A stretch of DNA of 64,000 nucleotides, taken from the NCBI GenBank assembly GCA_947588355.1, contig CANPYI010000003.1:1-64000 (forward strand), in the 5' to 3' direction. Each line of letters starts with the position of its first letter. Position 1 is the first letter of the stretch. Made by a program: the position numbers and the translations under genes. Under the pieces are notes generated by a model, which was given only the letters and a program-made list of their open reading frames with translations, did no database searches and was not told where the DNA came from. This document shows, piece after piece, positions 47,827 to 57,342 of this stretch. Source of the DNA: an uncultured Clostridia bacterium (GTDB lineage Bacteria > Bacillota > Clostridia > Christensenellales > UBA1242).

Positions 47827-48201
47827 CTATTTTTTTAATATTTTGACAAATTCCACTATTGACAGCAAAATAAGAAACACTCCAAAGCCTATTTTGAGTA
47901 TTTTTGAAGGTAAGAACGTCATCAGAATTGCACCCAATATGGCAAAAATGACACCAAAAATAATTATCCAATAAATATTTTTTGTCACAATAAATCCGTG
48001 CTTGTAGTGGATATAAACAGAAAAAATCGCCATGACCAAAAAACTTAAAAGATTTATCCCTTGCGAAAGTTTTTGATCAAAGTCCAAAAAAATAGTCAAA
48101 ACAGGAATAAGCAGTGTTCCTCCGCCCATTCCAAGTCCGCCAAATATTCCGGACAAAAAACCTGCCAAAATATAAAAAAAATAAATCACAAAAAACTCCA
48201 A
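47827..48201 (-). CDS. TauE/SafE family half-length membrane protein
   Basis: GFLSGIFGGLGMGGGTLLIPVLTIFL, 124 aa. Confidence 0.82.
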   Translation of the reverse strand: MEFFVIYFFYILAGFLSGIFGGLGMGGGTLLIPVLTIFLDFDQKLSQGINLLSFLVMAIFSVYIHYKHGFIVTKNIYWIIIFGVIFAILGAILMTFLPSKILKIGFGVFLILLSIVEFVKILKK

Positions 48202-48263
48202 AAATAATATGTGAAAAATATAAAAAAAAATTGCAAAAAAGCCATATTTTTTGCGTTTTTCAT

Positions 48264-48671
48264 TTAAAAAAGCAATCTAATTCCCCCTGCAAGCATAACA
48301 AAAACAAAAACGATTTTTATTATTTTTGTAGGCAAAAATTTAAGCAAAAATGACCCCAAAATTCCGCCCAAAACGACCCCCGTTCCAACAGTGACAAAAG
48401 GCACTGTTTCAAGGTTTCCACCAAGGCAATAAACAAGGGCACTTACGAATGAAATTGGAAGAATTATGACGATTGCTGTCGCATGAGAATATTTGCTTGG
48501 CAAGTGAAGCAACCTTTCAAGTAGCGGAACACAGATCATTCCACCTCCCCCACCAAAAAATCCGTTGACCAATCCTATCAATGCTCCGCACAGACACAAA
48601 ACAGCAATATGCTTTGCCGACAACTTTTCAGATGTTGATTTTTGCTTTGATTTGCAGATGTTTTGTGCCAT
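48264..48671 (-). CDS. TauE/SafE family half-length membrane protein
   Basis: GLVNGFFGGGGGMICVPLLERLL, 135 aa. Confidence 0.82.
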   Translation of the reverse strand: MAQNICKSKQKSTSEKLSAKHIAVLCLCGALIGLVNGFFGGGGGMICVPLLERLLHLPSKYSHATAIVIILPISFVSALVYCLGGNLETVPFVTVGTGVVLGGILGSFLLKFLPTKIIKIVFVFVMLAGGIRLLF

Positions 48672-48738
48672 AAAGTTCCTTCCACACAGCCAAAATATAC
48701 TCTTTAATAAATATTATAAATAAATTTAAAAAAAATAT

Positions 48739-48767
48739 TTGATATTTCAGAATGAATATGCTATAAT
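48739..48767 (+). promoter_or_regulatory. Promoter of the 1288-aa surface protein gene
   Basis: TTGATA, 17 nt, TATAAT with extended TG. Confidence 0.65.
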
Positions 48768-48801
48768 TTCAAAGTTAGACTTACATAGCAAAAGGTGAAA
48801 T

Positions 48802-51800
48802 ATGAAAAAAAATAAAAAACTTAAACAAAGATTATTCACACTATCCTTGGCGGCTCTTGTTCCATTGTCCGCTTCCGCCGTTTTGTTTTCGCAAAATGAA
48901 AACACAACACAAGCTGTTGCGCTCAAATATCAACCAAGTGTAAAAAAAGATGTGTCTTTGACAAACAACAACTTCAACTCAAGTTCGTCATCAATGTCCT
49001 TAAGCACCTCACTTTCAGGCTGGACAGGTCAGATAAACGACCGCAAAACAACTGCCGGCATCATAAGTGTCGGAACTTCATTTGCGGGAAACGCATCGCC
49101 TTATTTCCACCTTGTCAACAATCCGGGCAAAAATGGCACAGACGACCACATTTTGATGATAAATTCAAAAACCGACAACTCAAACAACTTCACAATGGCA
49201 AAACAAGGCTACCGTTCAGGTTCAGTAAGTTTGTCGGCAAACAGTTATTATTCTTTTCAAGTTGCCTTCAAAACCGACAAAAACTATGACACAGAAAAAG
49301 AATACATTGAATATGGAAAAATTGGCGATGATATTCCTGGCGATACAAATGGAGATTACTATATTTCAGAAAATTCTTTTGAGTCTGTTCCTTTTGATGT
49401 AAACGAAGATGCAGAAGTTTATATTTCTTTCCAAGACCCAAACCGTGATACGTTCTATCTCAAAAAATCCTTGACAAAGGCAGAATCCACAACAGTTGAT
49501 GCAAGCACGCAGATAGAAGCATTTTATGATGACAATGTTTTTATCGGCTTTTTGAAAGATGAAAAACCTTATTATGTTTTGAAGACTCAAGTCACTGCCA
49601 CAAATCCAGAGAAATCTGACAAAATATACACAGTAAATGAAGATGCCACTTTGTATGAATGCTCAATAGTGTACACAAAATCTTCCACAAATCCATACAA
49701 AGTCCAAAAGGATACAGTTTTTTACAAGCAAAACGATCATCATGAACCTGTCAATGCACAAACAAGCGGATCAATCTATCTCGACGGGCTTACAGACGAA
49801 AATGGCAACCCTGTGACAGCGGAATATGTCACCATTTCATCTGACCAATGGGTAACTTTCTATTTCTTTGTGGCAACAGGAAACCAAAATCAAGATGTCA
49901 ACCTTCAGTTGTGGCTTGGCTCAAAAGATGTCACAAGCAGCGGTGTTGTTTTCTTTGATGATGTCAATGTTTTCCAGTACAGCGAAAACGAATTTTGGAA
50001 AACCTATAAAGATTGCTATGACAAATATTACACCCTGCAATCTTCAACAGAGATAAAAAAGCAGTTTTGCACAAGTTTGTATGATTTGCGCAAGCAAACC
50101 GAAAAGGATACAACATACAACTCTTACAATTTGGATTTTGAAGAAGGTGTTTACAATTCCGATGTTTCTTCGCTGAAAGAATGGAAAAAAGATCAATCAA
50201 CAAGTGGTCAGGCACAAGTTTTTGATGTGAACGCGCCAGAGATATTCAAAACTCGCACGGGCTACGATTTTGTAGGCTCAAATTACTCATATGAAGTTGA
50301 AATTTCTGACGAAGGACTTGACAACACAGATGTTCCTCGCCTTAAAATTGTCGCTGAAAAGGAAAATAAATATGTGCTTGGACTTTGGACGGACAACAAT
50401 ACGGTCAAAGTCACTTCAAAAGATATTTTGATAGAGTCCAAAAAGGTTTACAAAATTTCCGCAAAGTACAAAATCTCCAGCCTTGACGGAAATGCTTATA
50501 TATTTGTAAAAGAAAATGACAGTATCGTGAAAGGCTACAACCTTAGTGACAAACAATACACCATAAAAGACGAAACGGCAAGTTCGGGAATAAATTCAAA
50601 CCCAGACAACGACTTTGTCAACGACTATGGCACGATTGAATTTTATGTCAAAGGCGGCACACATATTGATTCTTCAATCAATGTTTCGCTGGGCTTAGGA
50701 AATGGAGATGAGGTTTCGACAGGCTGTGTGGTTTTTGATGATGTGAAAATTGAGTTGGCAACAAGCGAACAATACAACTCTGCAACAAACAAACTCGAAC
50801 TTGGCACCACCCCATCAACATCTTTAAGTGTGCCAAATGGAGATTTTGACATCGTCACAGCAAACGCAAACAGCACAGGTATCTTTTCTCCTACAGAATG
50901 GACAATAACTTCTTCAGATGACTTTGTGTTTTCAGGTGTTGTAAGCACAGATGCCAAACAATTTGAAAGATACAACACTTTGTACAAACAAAACAAAAAC
51001 GAGGGCGTTGCACCTGCAAAAAATCCATATTACTGGGCATCTTTTGGAAGTCCGATAAATAGATTTAACGCACAAGAGCCTGACAATGTTCTTATGCTTG
51101 GCAATGTCAACAAATCTTGGCAAAAATTACGCTCTGCCGACCTTTCAATCTCGGCAAGAACATCTTATAAATTATCCTTCTTCTACAAAACTATTGGTCT
51201 TGGCACAGAATCGCAATTCAAAGTATCTCTTGTTGGCGACGACGGATTCAAGTTGTATGAATCCGACATGTTGTCTTCACAAGAATGGGCACAAAAAGCA
51301 ATCTATATCGCAGATGCTTCTGGTGCAACCACACTTCACCTTGAAATTGAATTTGGCACCCAAGCTGATGGTGTTTCAGGAATTGCATATTTTGACAATT
51401 TTGCCCTCACAAGCGGTTCCACTGCTGTAAAAGGACAAGATGTTGTTGACCTTTCAAATTTCTTCCTTAATATTCCGGGCAACAACATAACTTCAAGCCT
51501 GGAAACTTCAACAACTCCCGCCTACAACGGCTCAGTCACAAACAGTGATGGAACAGAAATAAAAGGCGGAATAGTAACCGGAGAGGCATTCAAGCCAGGG
51601 AGTGTGTATTATGTAGAAAACTCCGAAAGCGACAAATTCTTTTATATTACTATTCACGGAAAAGGTATTTATGTCATTCAATCAAACTTTTCAATGGATT
51701 TGGAATCTGGAAAATATTATGATCTTTCTTTCAAACTTAAAACTCACTTCAACAGCAAAAATCAACTTGACAAAAATAAGTCCTACTCCTATGGTGTTAC

Positions 51801-52668
51801 GTTTGGTTTGACCGGTTTCAAATACATGACCGAACTTAAATCAAACGACGAATATCAGAATTATCACATTTATTTCAATCCAAGTGAAGAGACCTCGGCA
51901 GAATTGTACATGGCTTTGGTCTGCGACAGTCCAGAGACCGCCGGCTCTATGGCTTTGTACGATTTGCAACTCAACGAATCAACCGAAGATGAATTCAATC
52001 GTGCAAAGGAAGAGACAAAAGACAAAAACTACAATGTCAACGAGGGTCTTAAATTTGTAAGTTCCGCAAACGATGTCGAAGAAAATCCGGATGAAACCGA
52101 GCCAGAACCAGACACAAATACACCTTCAAACGATTTTAATTGGCTTTTGATTCCAACCCTTATCACCGCCCTTGCGATTGTGATTGCAGTTGTCGGATAT
52201 TTCTTGAGAAAGATTAAGATAAAGAAAATTGAAATCAAGCGAAAAGAGTCATATGACAGAAAACGCAGTGCCAATGTTGACATAATCAAACGTCAAGCAT
52301 TGGCAGAACGCGATGCACAAGTACAATCCGTTGAAGCAACAAAAGCAAAATTTGAAAAAGAACTCGAAAAACTTGAAACCACTCACAAGCAAAAAGTTCT
52401 TGAACTTCGTGAAAAAGACAAAGACAAGGTTTCAAAAGAAACGGACAAGGAATTCAAGTTGTTTGCAAAGAAACGTACAGTTATCGCCGAAAAGATAGAA
52501 TCTTTGGAAAAAGAAATTGCAGAACTTAAAACCCCAGAACATTTGCTAAGTTTGGAAAGAAAAGTTTTTACAGAAGAACAAAATAAACGTAAAGAACTGC
52601 AAAAAATCTCAAAACAAGCAAATAAAAAGGACAAAACAAGCAAAGATGACAAAAAAGAAGATGCTTAA
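48802..52668 (+). CDS. Large secreted/membrane-anchored protein with repeated carbohydrate-binding-like modules and cytoplasmic coiled coil
   Basis: Signal peptide; repeated GVVFFDDVNV / GCVVFDDVKI / GIAYFDNFAL segments; C-terminal TM then long charged helix. Confidence 0.82.
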   Translation: MKKNKKLKQRLFTLSLAALVPLSASAVLFSQNENTTQAVALKYQPSVKKDVSLTNNNFNSSSSSMSLSTSLSGWTGQINDRKTTAGIISVGTSFAGNASPYFHLVNNPGKNGTDDHILMINSKTDNSNNFTMAKQGYRSGSVSLSANSYYSFQVAFKTDKNYDTEKEYIEYGKIGDDIPGDTNGDYYISENSFESVPFDVNEDAEVYISFQDPNRDTFYLKKSLTKAESTTVDASTQIEAFYDDNVFIGFLKDEKPYYVLKTQVTATNPEKSDKIYTVNEDATLYECSIVYTKSSTNPYKVQKDTVFYKQNDHHEPVNAQTSGSIYLDGLTDENGNPVTAEYVTISSDQWVTFYFFVATGNQNQDVNLQLWLGSKDVTSSGVVFFDDVNVFQYSENEFWKTYKDCYDKYYTLQSSTEIKKQFCTSLYDLRKQTEKDTTYNSYNLDFEEGVYNSDVSSLKEWKKDQSTSGQAQVFDVNAPEIFKTRTGYDFVGSNYSYEVEISDEGLDNTDVPRLKIVAEKENKYVLGLWTDNNTVKVTSKDILIESKKVYKISAKYKISSLDGNAYIFVKENDSIVKGYNLSDKQYTIKDETASSGINSNPDNDFVNDYGTIEFYVKGGTHIDSSINVSLGLGNGDEVSTGCVVFDDVKIELATSEQYNSATNKLELGTTPSTSLSVPNGDFDIVTANANSTGIFSPTEWTITSSDDFVFSGVVSTDAKQFERYNTLYKQNKNEGVAPAKNPYYWASFGSPINRFNAQEPDNVLMLGNVNKSWQKLRSADLSISARTSYKLSFFYKTIGLGTESQFKVSLVGDDGFKLYESDMLSSQEWAQKAIYIADASGATTLHLEIEFGTQADGVSGIAYFDNFALTSGSTAVKGQDVVDLSNFFLNIPGNNITSSLETSTTPAYNGSVTNSDGTEIKGGIVTGEAFKPGSVYYVENSESDKFFYITIHGKGIYVIQSNFSMDLESGKYYDLSFKLKTHFNSKNQLDKNKSYSYGVTFGLTGFKYMTELKSNDEYQNYHIYFNPSEETSAELYMALVCDSPETAGSMALYDLQLNESTEDEFNRAKEETKDKNYNVNEGLKFVSSANDVEENPDETEPEPDTNTPSNDFNWLLIPTLITALAIVIAVVGYFLRKIKIKKIEIKRKESYDRKRSANVDIIKRQALAERDAQVQSVEATKAKFEKELEKLETTHKQKVLELREKDKDKVSKETDKEFKLFAKKRTVIAEKIESLEKEIAELKTPEHLLSLERKVFTEEQNKRKELQKISKQANKKDKTSKDDKKEDA

Positions 52669-52684
52669 AAACATCTTCTTTTTT
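52651..52684. terminator. Terminator with the stop codon in its loop
   Basis: AAAAAAGAAGATG/CATCTTCTTTTTT stem. Confidence 0.8.
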
Positions 52685-52686
52685 TA

Positions 52687-53211
52687 TTAAAAATCGTCAT
52701 CATCGTCGTCTTCGTCAGAATCTTCATCATCTATTTCATCAAAGTCATCATCATCGAGTTCATCTTCTTCCTCATCAGATTCTTCATCAAGTTCGTCTTC
52801 ATCAAGTTCGTCAAGTCCGCTTGTATCCAAACTATCGTCAAAGCCTATTCCCGAGTCCAAGTCATCGTCGTCTAAAACTTGGTCTTCAAGGTCGGTCACA
52901 GTTGCCATGTCGCCCGTTTCTTCGTCATCGTAAACGATTTCTTCTTCGTCACGGTTCATATATTCGTCCCAATCATTTGAAATGTCCTCATCGCCATCGT
53001 TTTGATGATCTCTCAAACAAGAGGAGCACATAATTTCGTCAGGCTGGATATAATTTGTTTTGCATATAGGACAAAGTTCCAAATCCAAATCCCCAATAAA
53101 TTCGTCTTTTTTTGCAGAAAGTTCTGCCTTGCAAACACTGCAAAGTTTGTCTTTCTTTTCAATATAATTAAGTTCACATCTTGGACATCTTATATAAACA
53201 GGTTTTTTCAT
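52687..53211 (-). CDS. Double zinc-ribbon protein with polyacidic C-terminal tail
   Basis: CPRCELNYIEKKDKLCSVC and CPICKTNYIQPDEIMCSSC, then Asp/Glu-rich tail ending DEDDDDDDF. Confidence 0.8.
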   Translation of the reverse strand: MKKPVYIRCPRCELNYIEKKDKLCSVCKAELSAKKDEFIGDLDLELCPICKTNYIQPDEIMCSSCLRDHQNDGDEDISNDWDEYMNRDEEEIVYDDEETGDMATVTDLEDQVLDDDDLDSGIGFDDSLDTSGLDELDEDELDEESDEEEDELDDDDFDEIDDEDSDEDDDDDDF

Positions 53212-53269
53212 ATTCTCTCCTTACGTCACAAATTCTACATGCAAACAAAGTTCTTTGTCAACTGATTTT

Positions 53270-53917
53270 TCAAACTTTTTTATTTTTTTTAAGCAAACTA
53301 TCCTCCGCCTGCGAAAGCCTTAAATAAAGCGGTTCAAGATTTTGCACAGAAACAAATTTTTGTTGTCCAGCCAAAAAATCAGCGTAATCCAACACATCTT
53401 CGCTCGAAATCTGAATTTGTTGAAAGTTTTCTCCTTCAAAATCGCCGGTCAAAGCGTATATAGGCATTTGCAAAGATTTAACCTGCGTCAATTCAACCAG
53501 CGATTCTTCCTTTAATTGTATTCCTTTCTCATTGAAATATGCAACAAAACACAAACCTGACAGGGCATTTATCACACAAGCATAGTTTTCATGCACTTTT
53601 CCGCTCTTGAAAAGAGTATATGCCATAAGTTGCAAAGAGGATATTGGCAAAAGTTTCAGTTTTTTGTTTACACTTGCCAATGCCTTTGCTATTGCCACGC
53701 CAATCCTAAGCCCCGTAAACGAGCCCGGCCCAGTGACAACAGCCACTGTTTCAACATCAAGCACATCAATTTTTGCTTTTTGGCATAAGGTGTCTATATT
53801 TTTTAAAACATTTTCACTGTGCTTGGCATTTGCATCAAGAGTGCAAAAAAATTTGTTGCCATCTTTGGTTTCAAGTGCAATATTAGCCTGTAAAAAAGCA
53901 GTATTTAAAGCCAGCAT
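53270..53917 (-). CDS. tsaB: tRNA threonylcarbamoyladenosine biosynthesis protein TsaB
   Basis: VETVAVVTGPGSFTGLRIGVAIAKALA. Confidence 0.92.
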   Translation of the reverse strand: MLALNTAFLQANIALETKDGNKFFCTLDANAKHSENVLKNIDTLCQKAKIDVLDVETVAVVTGPGSFTGLRIGVAIAKALASVNKKLKLLPISSLQLMAYTLFKSGKVHENYACVINALSGLCFVAYFNEKGIQLKEESLVELTQVKSLQMPIYALTGDFEGENFQQIQISSEDVLDYADFLAGQQKFVSVQNLEPLYLRLSQAEDSLLKKNKKV

Positions 53918-53927
53918 ATTTTTTCTC

Positions 53928-54371
53928 CTATTTATTTGGTGAGATTTCAAAAATTCGAGTTTGAGCGTCTTTTTTACTGATTTTGACCACAAAATCAGCA
54001 TTTTTTATCAAGCCTTCAACATTTCCCGGCCATTCCACAAAAGCCACACCATCAAGCCGTGATTTATCAAAATATTCATCAAAGCCCAACTCACGAGCAA
54101 CTTCCGAACTTTCCAATCGATACATATCAAAGTGATATATAGGCCAACCATTGCCCTTGTTTGTTTTGTAAGTGTTTAAAAGTGCAAAAGTTGGACTTGT
54201 CACCTCGTCGTCACTTTTAAGTGCTTTTGCAACTGCCTTGACAAAAGTTGTCTTGCCAGCACCAAGGTCACCCTCCAAAAGCACAATCATCGGTGGCTTC
54301 AATGCGGCAGCAAAAGCGTATGCCAATGCCTCTGTTTGCTTGAGGTTTCTCACTTCCATTCTAACCTTCAT
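53928..54371 (-). CDS. tsaE: tRNA threonylcarbamoyladenosine biosynthesis ATPase TsaE
   Basis: LLEGDLGAGKTTFVKAVAKAL, VTSPTFALLNTY, YHFDMYRLES. Confidence 0.93.
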   Translation of the reverse strand: MKVRMEVRNLKQTEALAYAFAAALKPPMIVLLEGDLGAGKTTFVKAVAKALKSDDEVTSPTFALLNTYKTNKGNGWPIYHFDMYRLESSEVARELGFDEYFDKSRLDGVAFVEWPGNVEGLIKNADFVVKISKKDAQTRIFEISPNK

Positions 54372-54951
54372 TTTTTCCTCCGTGCGAATTGAGTATTCCA
54401 AGTGCTTTCAATTTTTTTACCATATACCAAAACATAAACAAAATGCCAACGACACATATCACGCCGGAAATGACAAAGCCGCCAATAAGGTCGGTCAAAT
54501 AATGTTTTCCCAAGTACATTCTTGAAAGAGCCACAAGACCGACATAAACTGCACAACAAATAACAATAAGAGTTCTTGCACCCTTTCCTTTGAAATAAGT
54601 AAAAAGAAAAAGTCCAAAAAATATGGCAATAGCGGTTGCACATGCCACATGTCCGCTTGGAAACGAGTAATCTTGCACAACATCTCCAATGCTTACAATT
54701 TGGTCAGTAACATTGAAAGGGCGCACGCGTGCCACAACATTTTTGAGCAAATTTACAACGCCAAGGACGACTCCATATGTGCCAAGATACCATATAATCA
54801 AATGTCGGTTGAAAATAAGCAAGACAACACAAAGAAAAACAACGCCAAGCCAACTGCCCATCTGAGAAATCAACTGAAATGAGGTGTCAAAAAACGGCGT
54901 TCTTCCACTTTGCAAAAATTCAATTATCTTTATTTCAAAACCCATACGCAT
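54361..54951 (-). CDS. PAP2 family phosphatase
   Basis: KNVVARVRPF, SFPSGHVACATAI, LSRMYLGKHYLTDLIGG motifs. Confidence 0.93.
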   Translation of the reverse strand: MRMGFEIKIIEFLQSGRTPFFDTSFQLISQMGSWLGVVFLCVVLLIFNRHLIIWYLGTYGVVLGVVNLLKNVVARVRPFNVTDQIVSIGDVVQDYSFPSGHVACATAIAIFFGLFLFTYFKGKGARTLIVICCAVYVGLVALSRMYLGKHYLTDLIGGFVISGVICVVGILFMFWYMVKKLKALGILNSHGGKNEG

Positions 54952-54990
54952 ATTTTAACAAAAAAAGACAAAATTACCAACAATTTTGTC

Positions 54991-55572
54991 CTATTTTCTT
55001 TTAATGCTAACAGAAACTCCATCTTCAAAGTCAAAAATTTGAGTTTCAAAGTCTTTGTCGTCCTTTAATGCTTGCAAAAACTTTCGCAAATTTTCCACTA
55101 TCGTGCGATGTTTATGCTTTATAAATTCATCGGAACGCACAAGTCCATAAAACAAAACATCATCTGCCATAAGCACCCCACCTTTCGTGAGCATCGCTTT
55201 GATGTAAGGAAGATATGCTTTGTACTGTGCTTTTGGCCCGTCAAGAAAAACAAAATCATATTTTTCAGTTCCAGCATTTTGTTTTAAGTATTGAAAAGCA
55301 TCGCAGCACAAAATTTCAACGCGTGAGCCAAATTTTTGTAAATTTTCTTTGGCACACCGTACACTCTTTTCATCTTTTTCCAAAGTAACGACTTTGACAT
55401 CTTCAGAAATTTCACACATCACCCCCGCCGAATATCCCAAAAAAGTGCCTATTTCCAAAATATTCTTTGGCTTGTGTTTCAAAATCAAGGAGCGCAAAAG
55501 TTTTTCCGTTTCCGGTCTTATCATAGGCAAGTATTCTTTGCCCGAAACACCCATCAAATCTTCTTTTTTCAT
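54991..55572 (-). CDS. O-methyltransferase (SAM-dependent, YrrM-like)
   Basis: KNILEIGTFLGYSAGVMCE, VVTLEKDEKSVRCAKENL, YDFVFLDGPKAQY. Confidence 0.9.
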   Translation of the reverse strand: MKKEDLMGVSGKEYLPMIRPETEKLLRSLILKHKPKNILEIGTFLGYSAGVMCEISEDVKVVTLEKDEKSVRCAKENLQKFGSRVEILCCDAFQYLKQNAGTEKYDFVFLDGPKAQYKAYLPYIKAMLTKGGVLMADDVLFYGLVRSDEFIKHKHRTIVENLRKFLQALKDDKDFETQIFDFEDGVSVSIKRK

Positions 55573-55580
55573 AGCATTTC

Positions 55581-57236
55581 CTAGTCAAGCATAACGATGG
55601 TCAAAATCATAGGTCTTCGTTTTGTACGCTTGAAAATAAAGTTTGAAACATTGCGTTTCACCGTGTTGCGAATAACGGCAGGGTCGCACCCGCGAAGGTC
55701 TTGCTCCTTAAGTGAAGCCACAATCATGTTGCGAGTGTCTTGCACAAAAGCCTCAGCCTCGTCTTGATACACAACCCCTCTTGTGATAATAAATGGGTCT
55801 CCAACGACATCACCAGTAACGTTGTTTATCGTCATAACAAGCACACAAATGCCGTCTTCCGAAAGTTGTTTTCGTTCACGCAAAACGTTGCTGTCTATGT
55901 CACCAATGCCAATGCCATCAATCAAACGTTGGCCGGCGATGGTGAAGCCAACTTTTTTGATAGAATTTGGCGTCAGTTCAATTTGTGAGCCAATTGTTGG
56001 CAAAATAATGTTTCTTTCTTCCATTCCAAGTGCCATGGCAAGTTGCTTGTGCATGCGAAGATGTCTGTATTCGCCGTGAATAGGAATGAAAAACTTTGGT
56101 TTGACCAACGAATGAATAGTTTTAATTTCCTCTTGACAAGCGTGACCAGAGGCATGCACTTCGGAAAGTTCATCGTAAATAACGTCAGCACCTTTTGAGA
56201 AAAGTGTGTTAATGACGTTGTAAACACTTTTTTCGTTGCCCGGAATTGGAGAAGAAGAAAACACAATCAAGTCATTTGAGCCAATTTTTATCTGTTTAAA
56301 ATCGCCTGTCGCCATGCGAGTTAATGCGGAAAGCGGCTCGCCTTGACTTCCGGTTGTCACAATGACAAGTTCTTTGTCAGCATATTTGTCAATTTTGTCA
56401 ATGTCGATGATATTGTCGCGATTATACTGAATTTCACCTATTTTCATGCCGGTTTCCGCAATGTTTATCATACTCCTTCCCGTAAACGCAACTTTTCTGC
56501 CATACTTTTCAGCCAAATTAAGTATTTGTTGAAGGCGATGAATATTGGAAGCAAAAGTTGCCACAAAAATACGATTATCCGGGTGAGTTTTGAAAATTTC
56601 CTCCAAAGCACGTCCAACTTTTTTTTCACTCATAGAGTAGCCTTTGCGACAAACGTTGGTACTTTCGCACATCAAAAGGTTGACGCCTTTCTTTCCAAGT
56701 TCGCCGAAACGTTGAAGGTCAGTCATAACGCCATCAATAGGCTCAAAGTCAATCTTAAAGTCGCCTGTGTGAATGACATTTCCTGCAGGCGTTGAAATAC
56801 AAAGTGCCAAAGAACCTGCAATTGAGTGTGAAACTTTGATAAACTCCACTGCGAACTGACCAATTTTCAAAACATTGCGAGGCTTGACAGCCACAGCCTT
56901 GTATTTCACTTTTGGATGCTCACGCATCTTGTTGTCAACAAGCGCCAAAGTGAGTTTTGAGCCATATATCGGTGCATTGATTTGTTCCAACAAAAAAGGA
57001 ACGGCGCCGATGTGATCCTCATGTCCGTGTGTCAAAATGATTGCCTTGATTTTGTCTTTGTTGTTTAAAAGATAAGTAAAATCTGGTATAACAACATCAA
57101 TGCCAGGCAAATCGTCGCCAGGAAAGGTGAGCCCAGCGTCAACAACAATCATTTCGTCGCCCATTTCAAAGGCGGTCATATTTTTGCCGATTTCGCCCAC
57201 CCCGCCCAAAAAAGTAATTTTAAGTTTATTATTCAT
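55581..57236 (-). CDS. rnj: Ribonuclease J
   Basis: FLGGVGEIGKNMTAFE, LTHGHEDHIGAVPFLL, HASGHACQEEIK. Confidence 0.95.
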   Translation of the reverse strand: MNNKLKITFLGGVGEIGKNMTAFEMGDEMIVVDAGLTFPGDDLPGIDVVIPDFTYLLNNKDKIKAIILTHGHEDHIGAVPFLLEQINAPIYGSKLTLALVDNKMREHPKVKYKAVAVKPRNVLKIGQFAVEFIKVSHSIAGSLALCISTPAGNVIHTGDFKIDFEPIDGVMTDLQRFGELGKKGVNLLMCESTNVCRKGYSMSEKKVGRALEEIFKTHPDNRIFVATFASNIHRLQQILNLAEKYGRKVAFTGRSMINIAETGMKIGEIQYNRDNIIDIDKIDKYADKELVIVTTGSQGEPLSALTRMATGDFKQIKIGSNDLIVFSSSPIPGNEKSVYNVINTLFSKGADVIYDELSEVHASGHACQEEIKTIHSLVKPKFFIPIHGEYRHLRMHKQLAMALGMEERNIILPTIGSQIELTPNSIKKVGFTIAGQRLIDGIGIGDIDSNVLRERKQLSEDGICVLVMTINNVTGDVVGDPFIITRGVVYQDEAEAFVQDTRNMIVASLKEQDLRGCDPAVIRNTVKRNVSNFIFKRTKRRPMILTIVMLD

Positions 57237-57342
57237 TAAATTCTCCTTTATCTCGTAAAAATTTAAAGCAATATAAAATTGCCGCCATACAAAAAACTTG
57301 ACGCCTCAAACAAAAAGGCAAATCAAATGTATGTAAAACGCC

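Noticed and set aside
52690-52800. TCATCATCGTC-type nucleotide microsatellite as a regulatory repeat
   Set aside because: Explained by Asp/Glu codons of the acidic tail in the zinc-ribbon protein.
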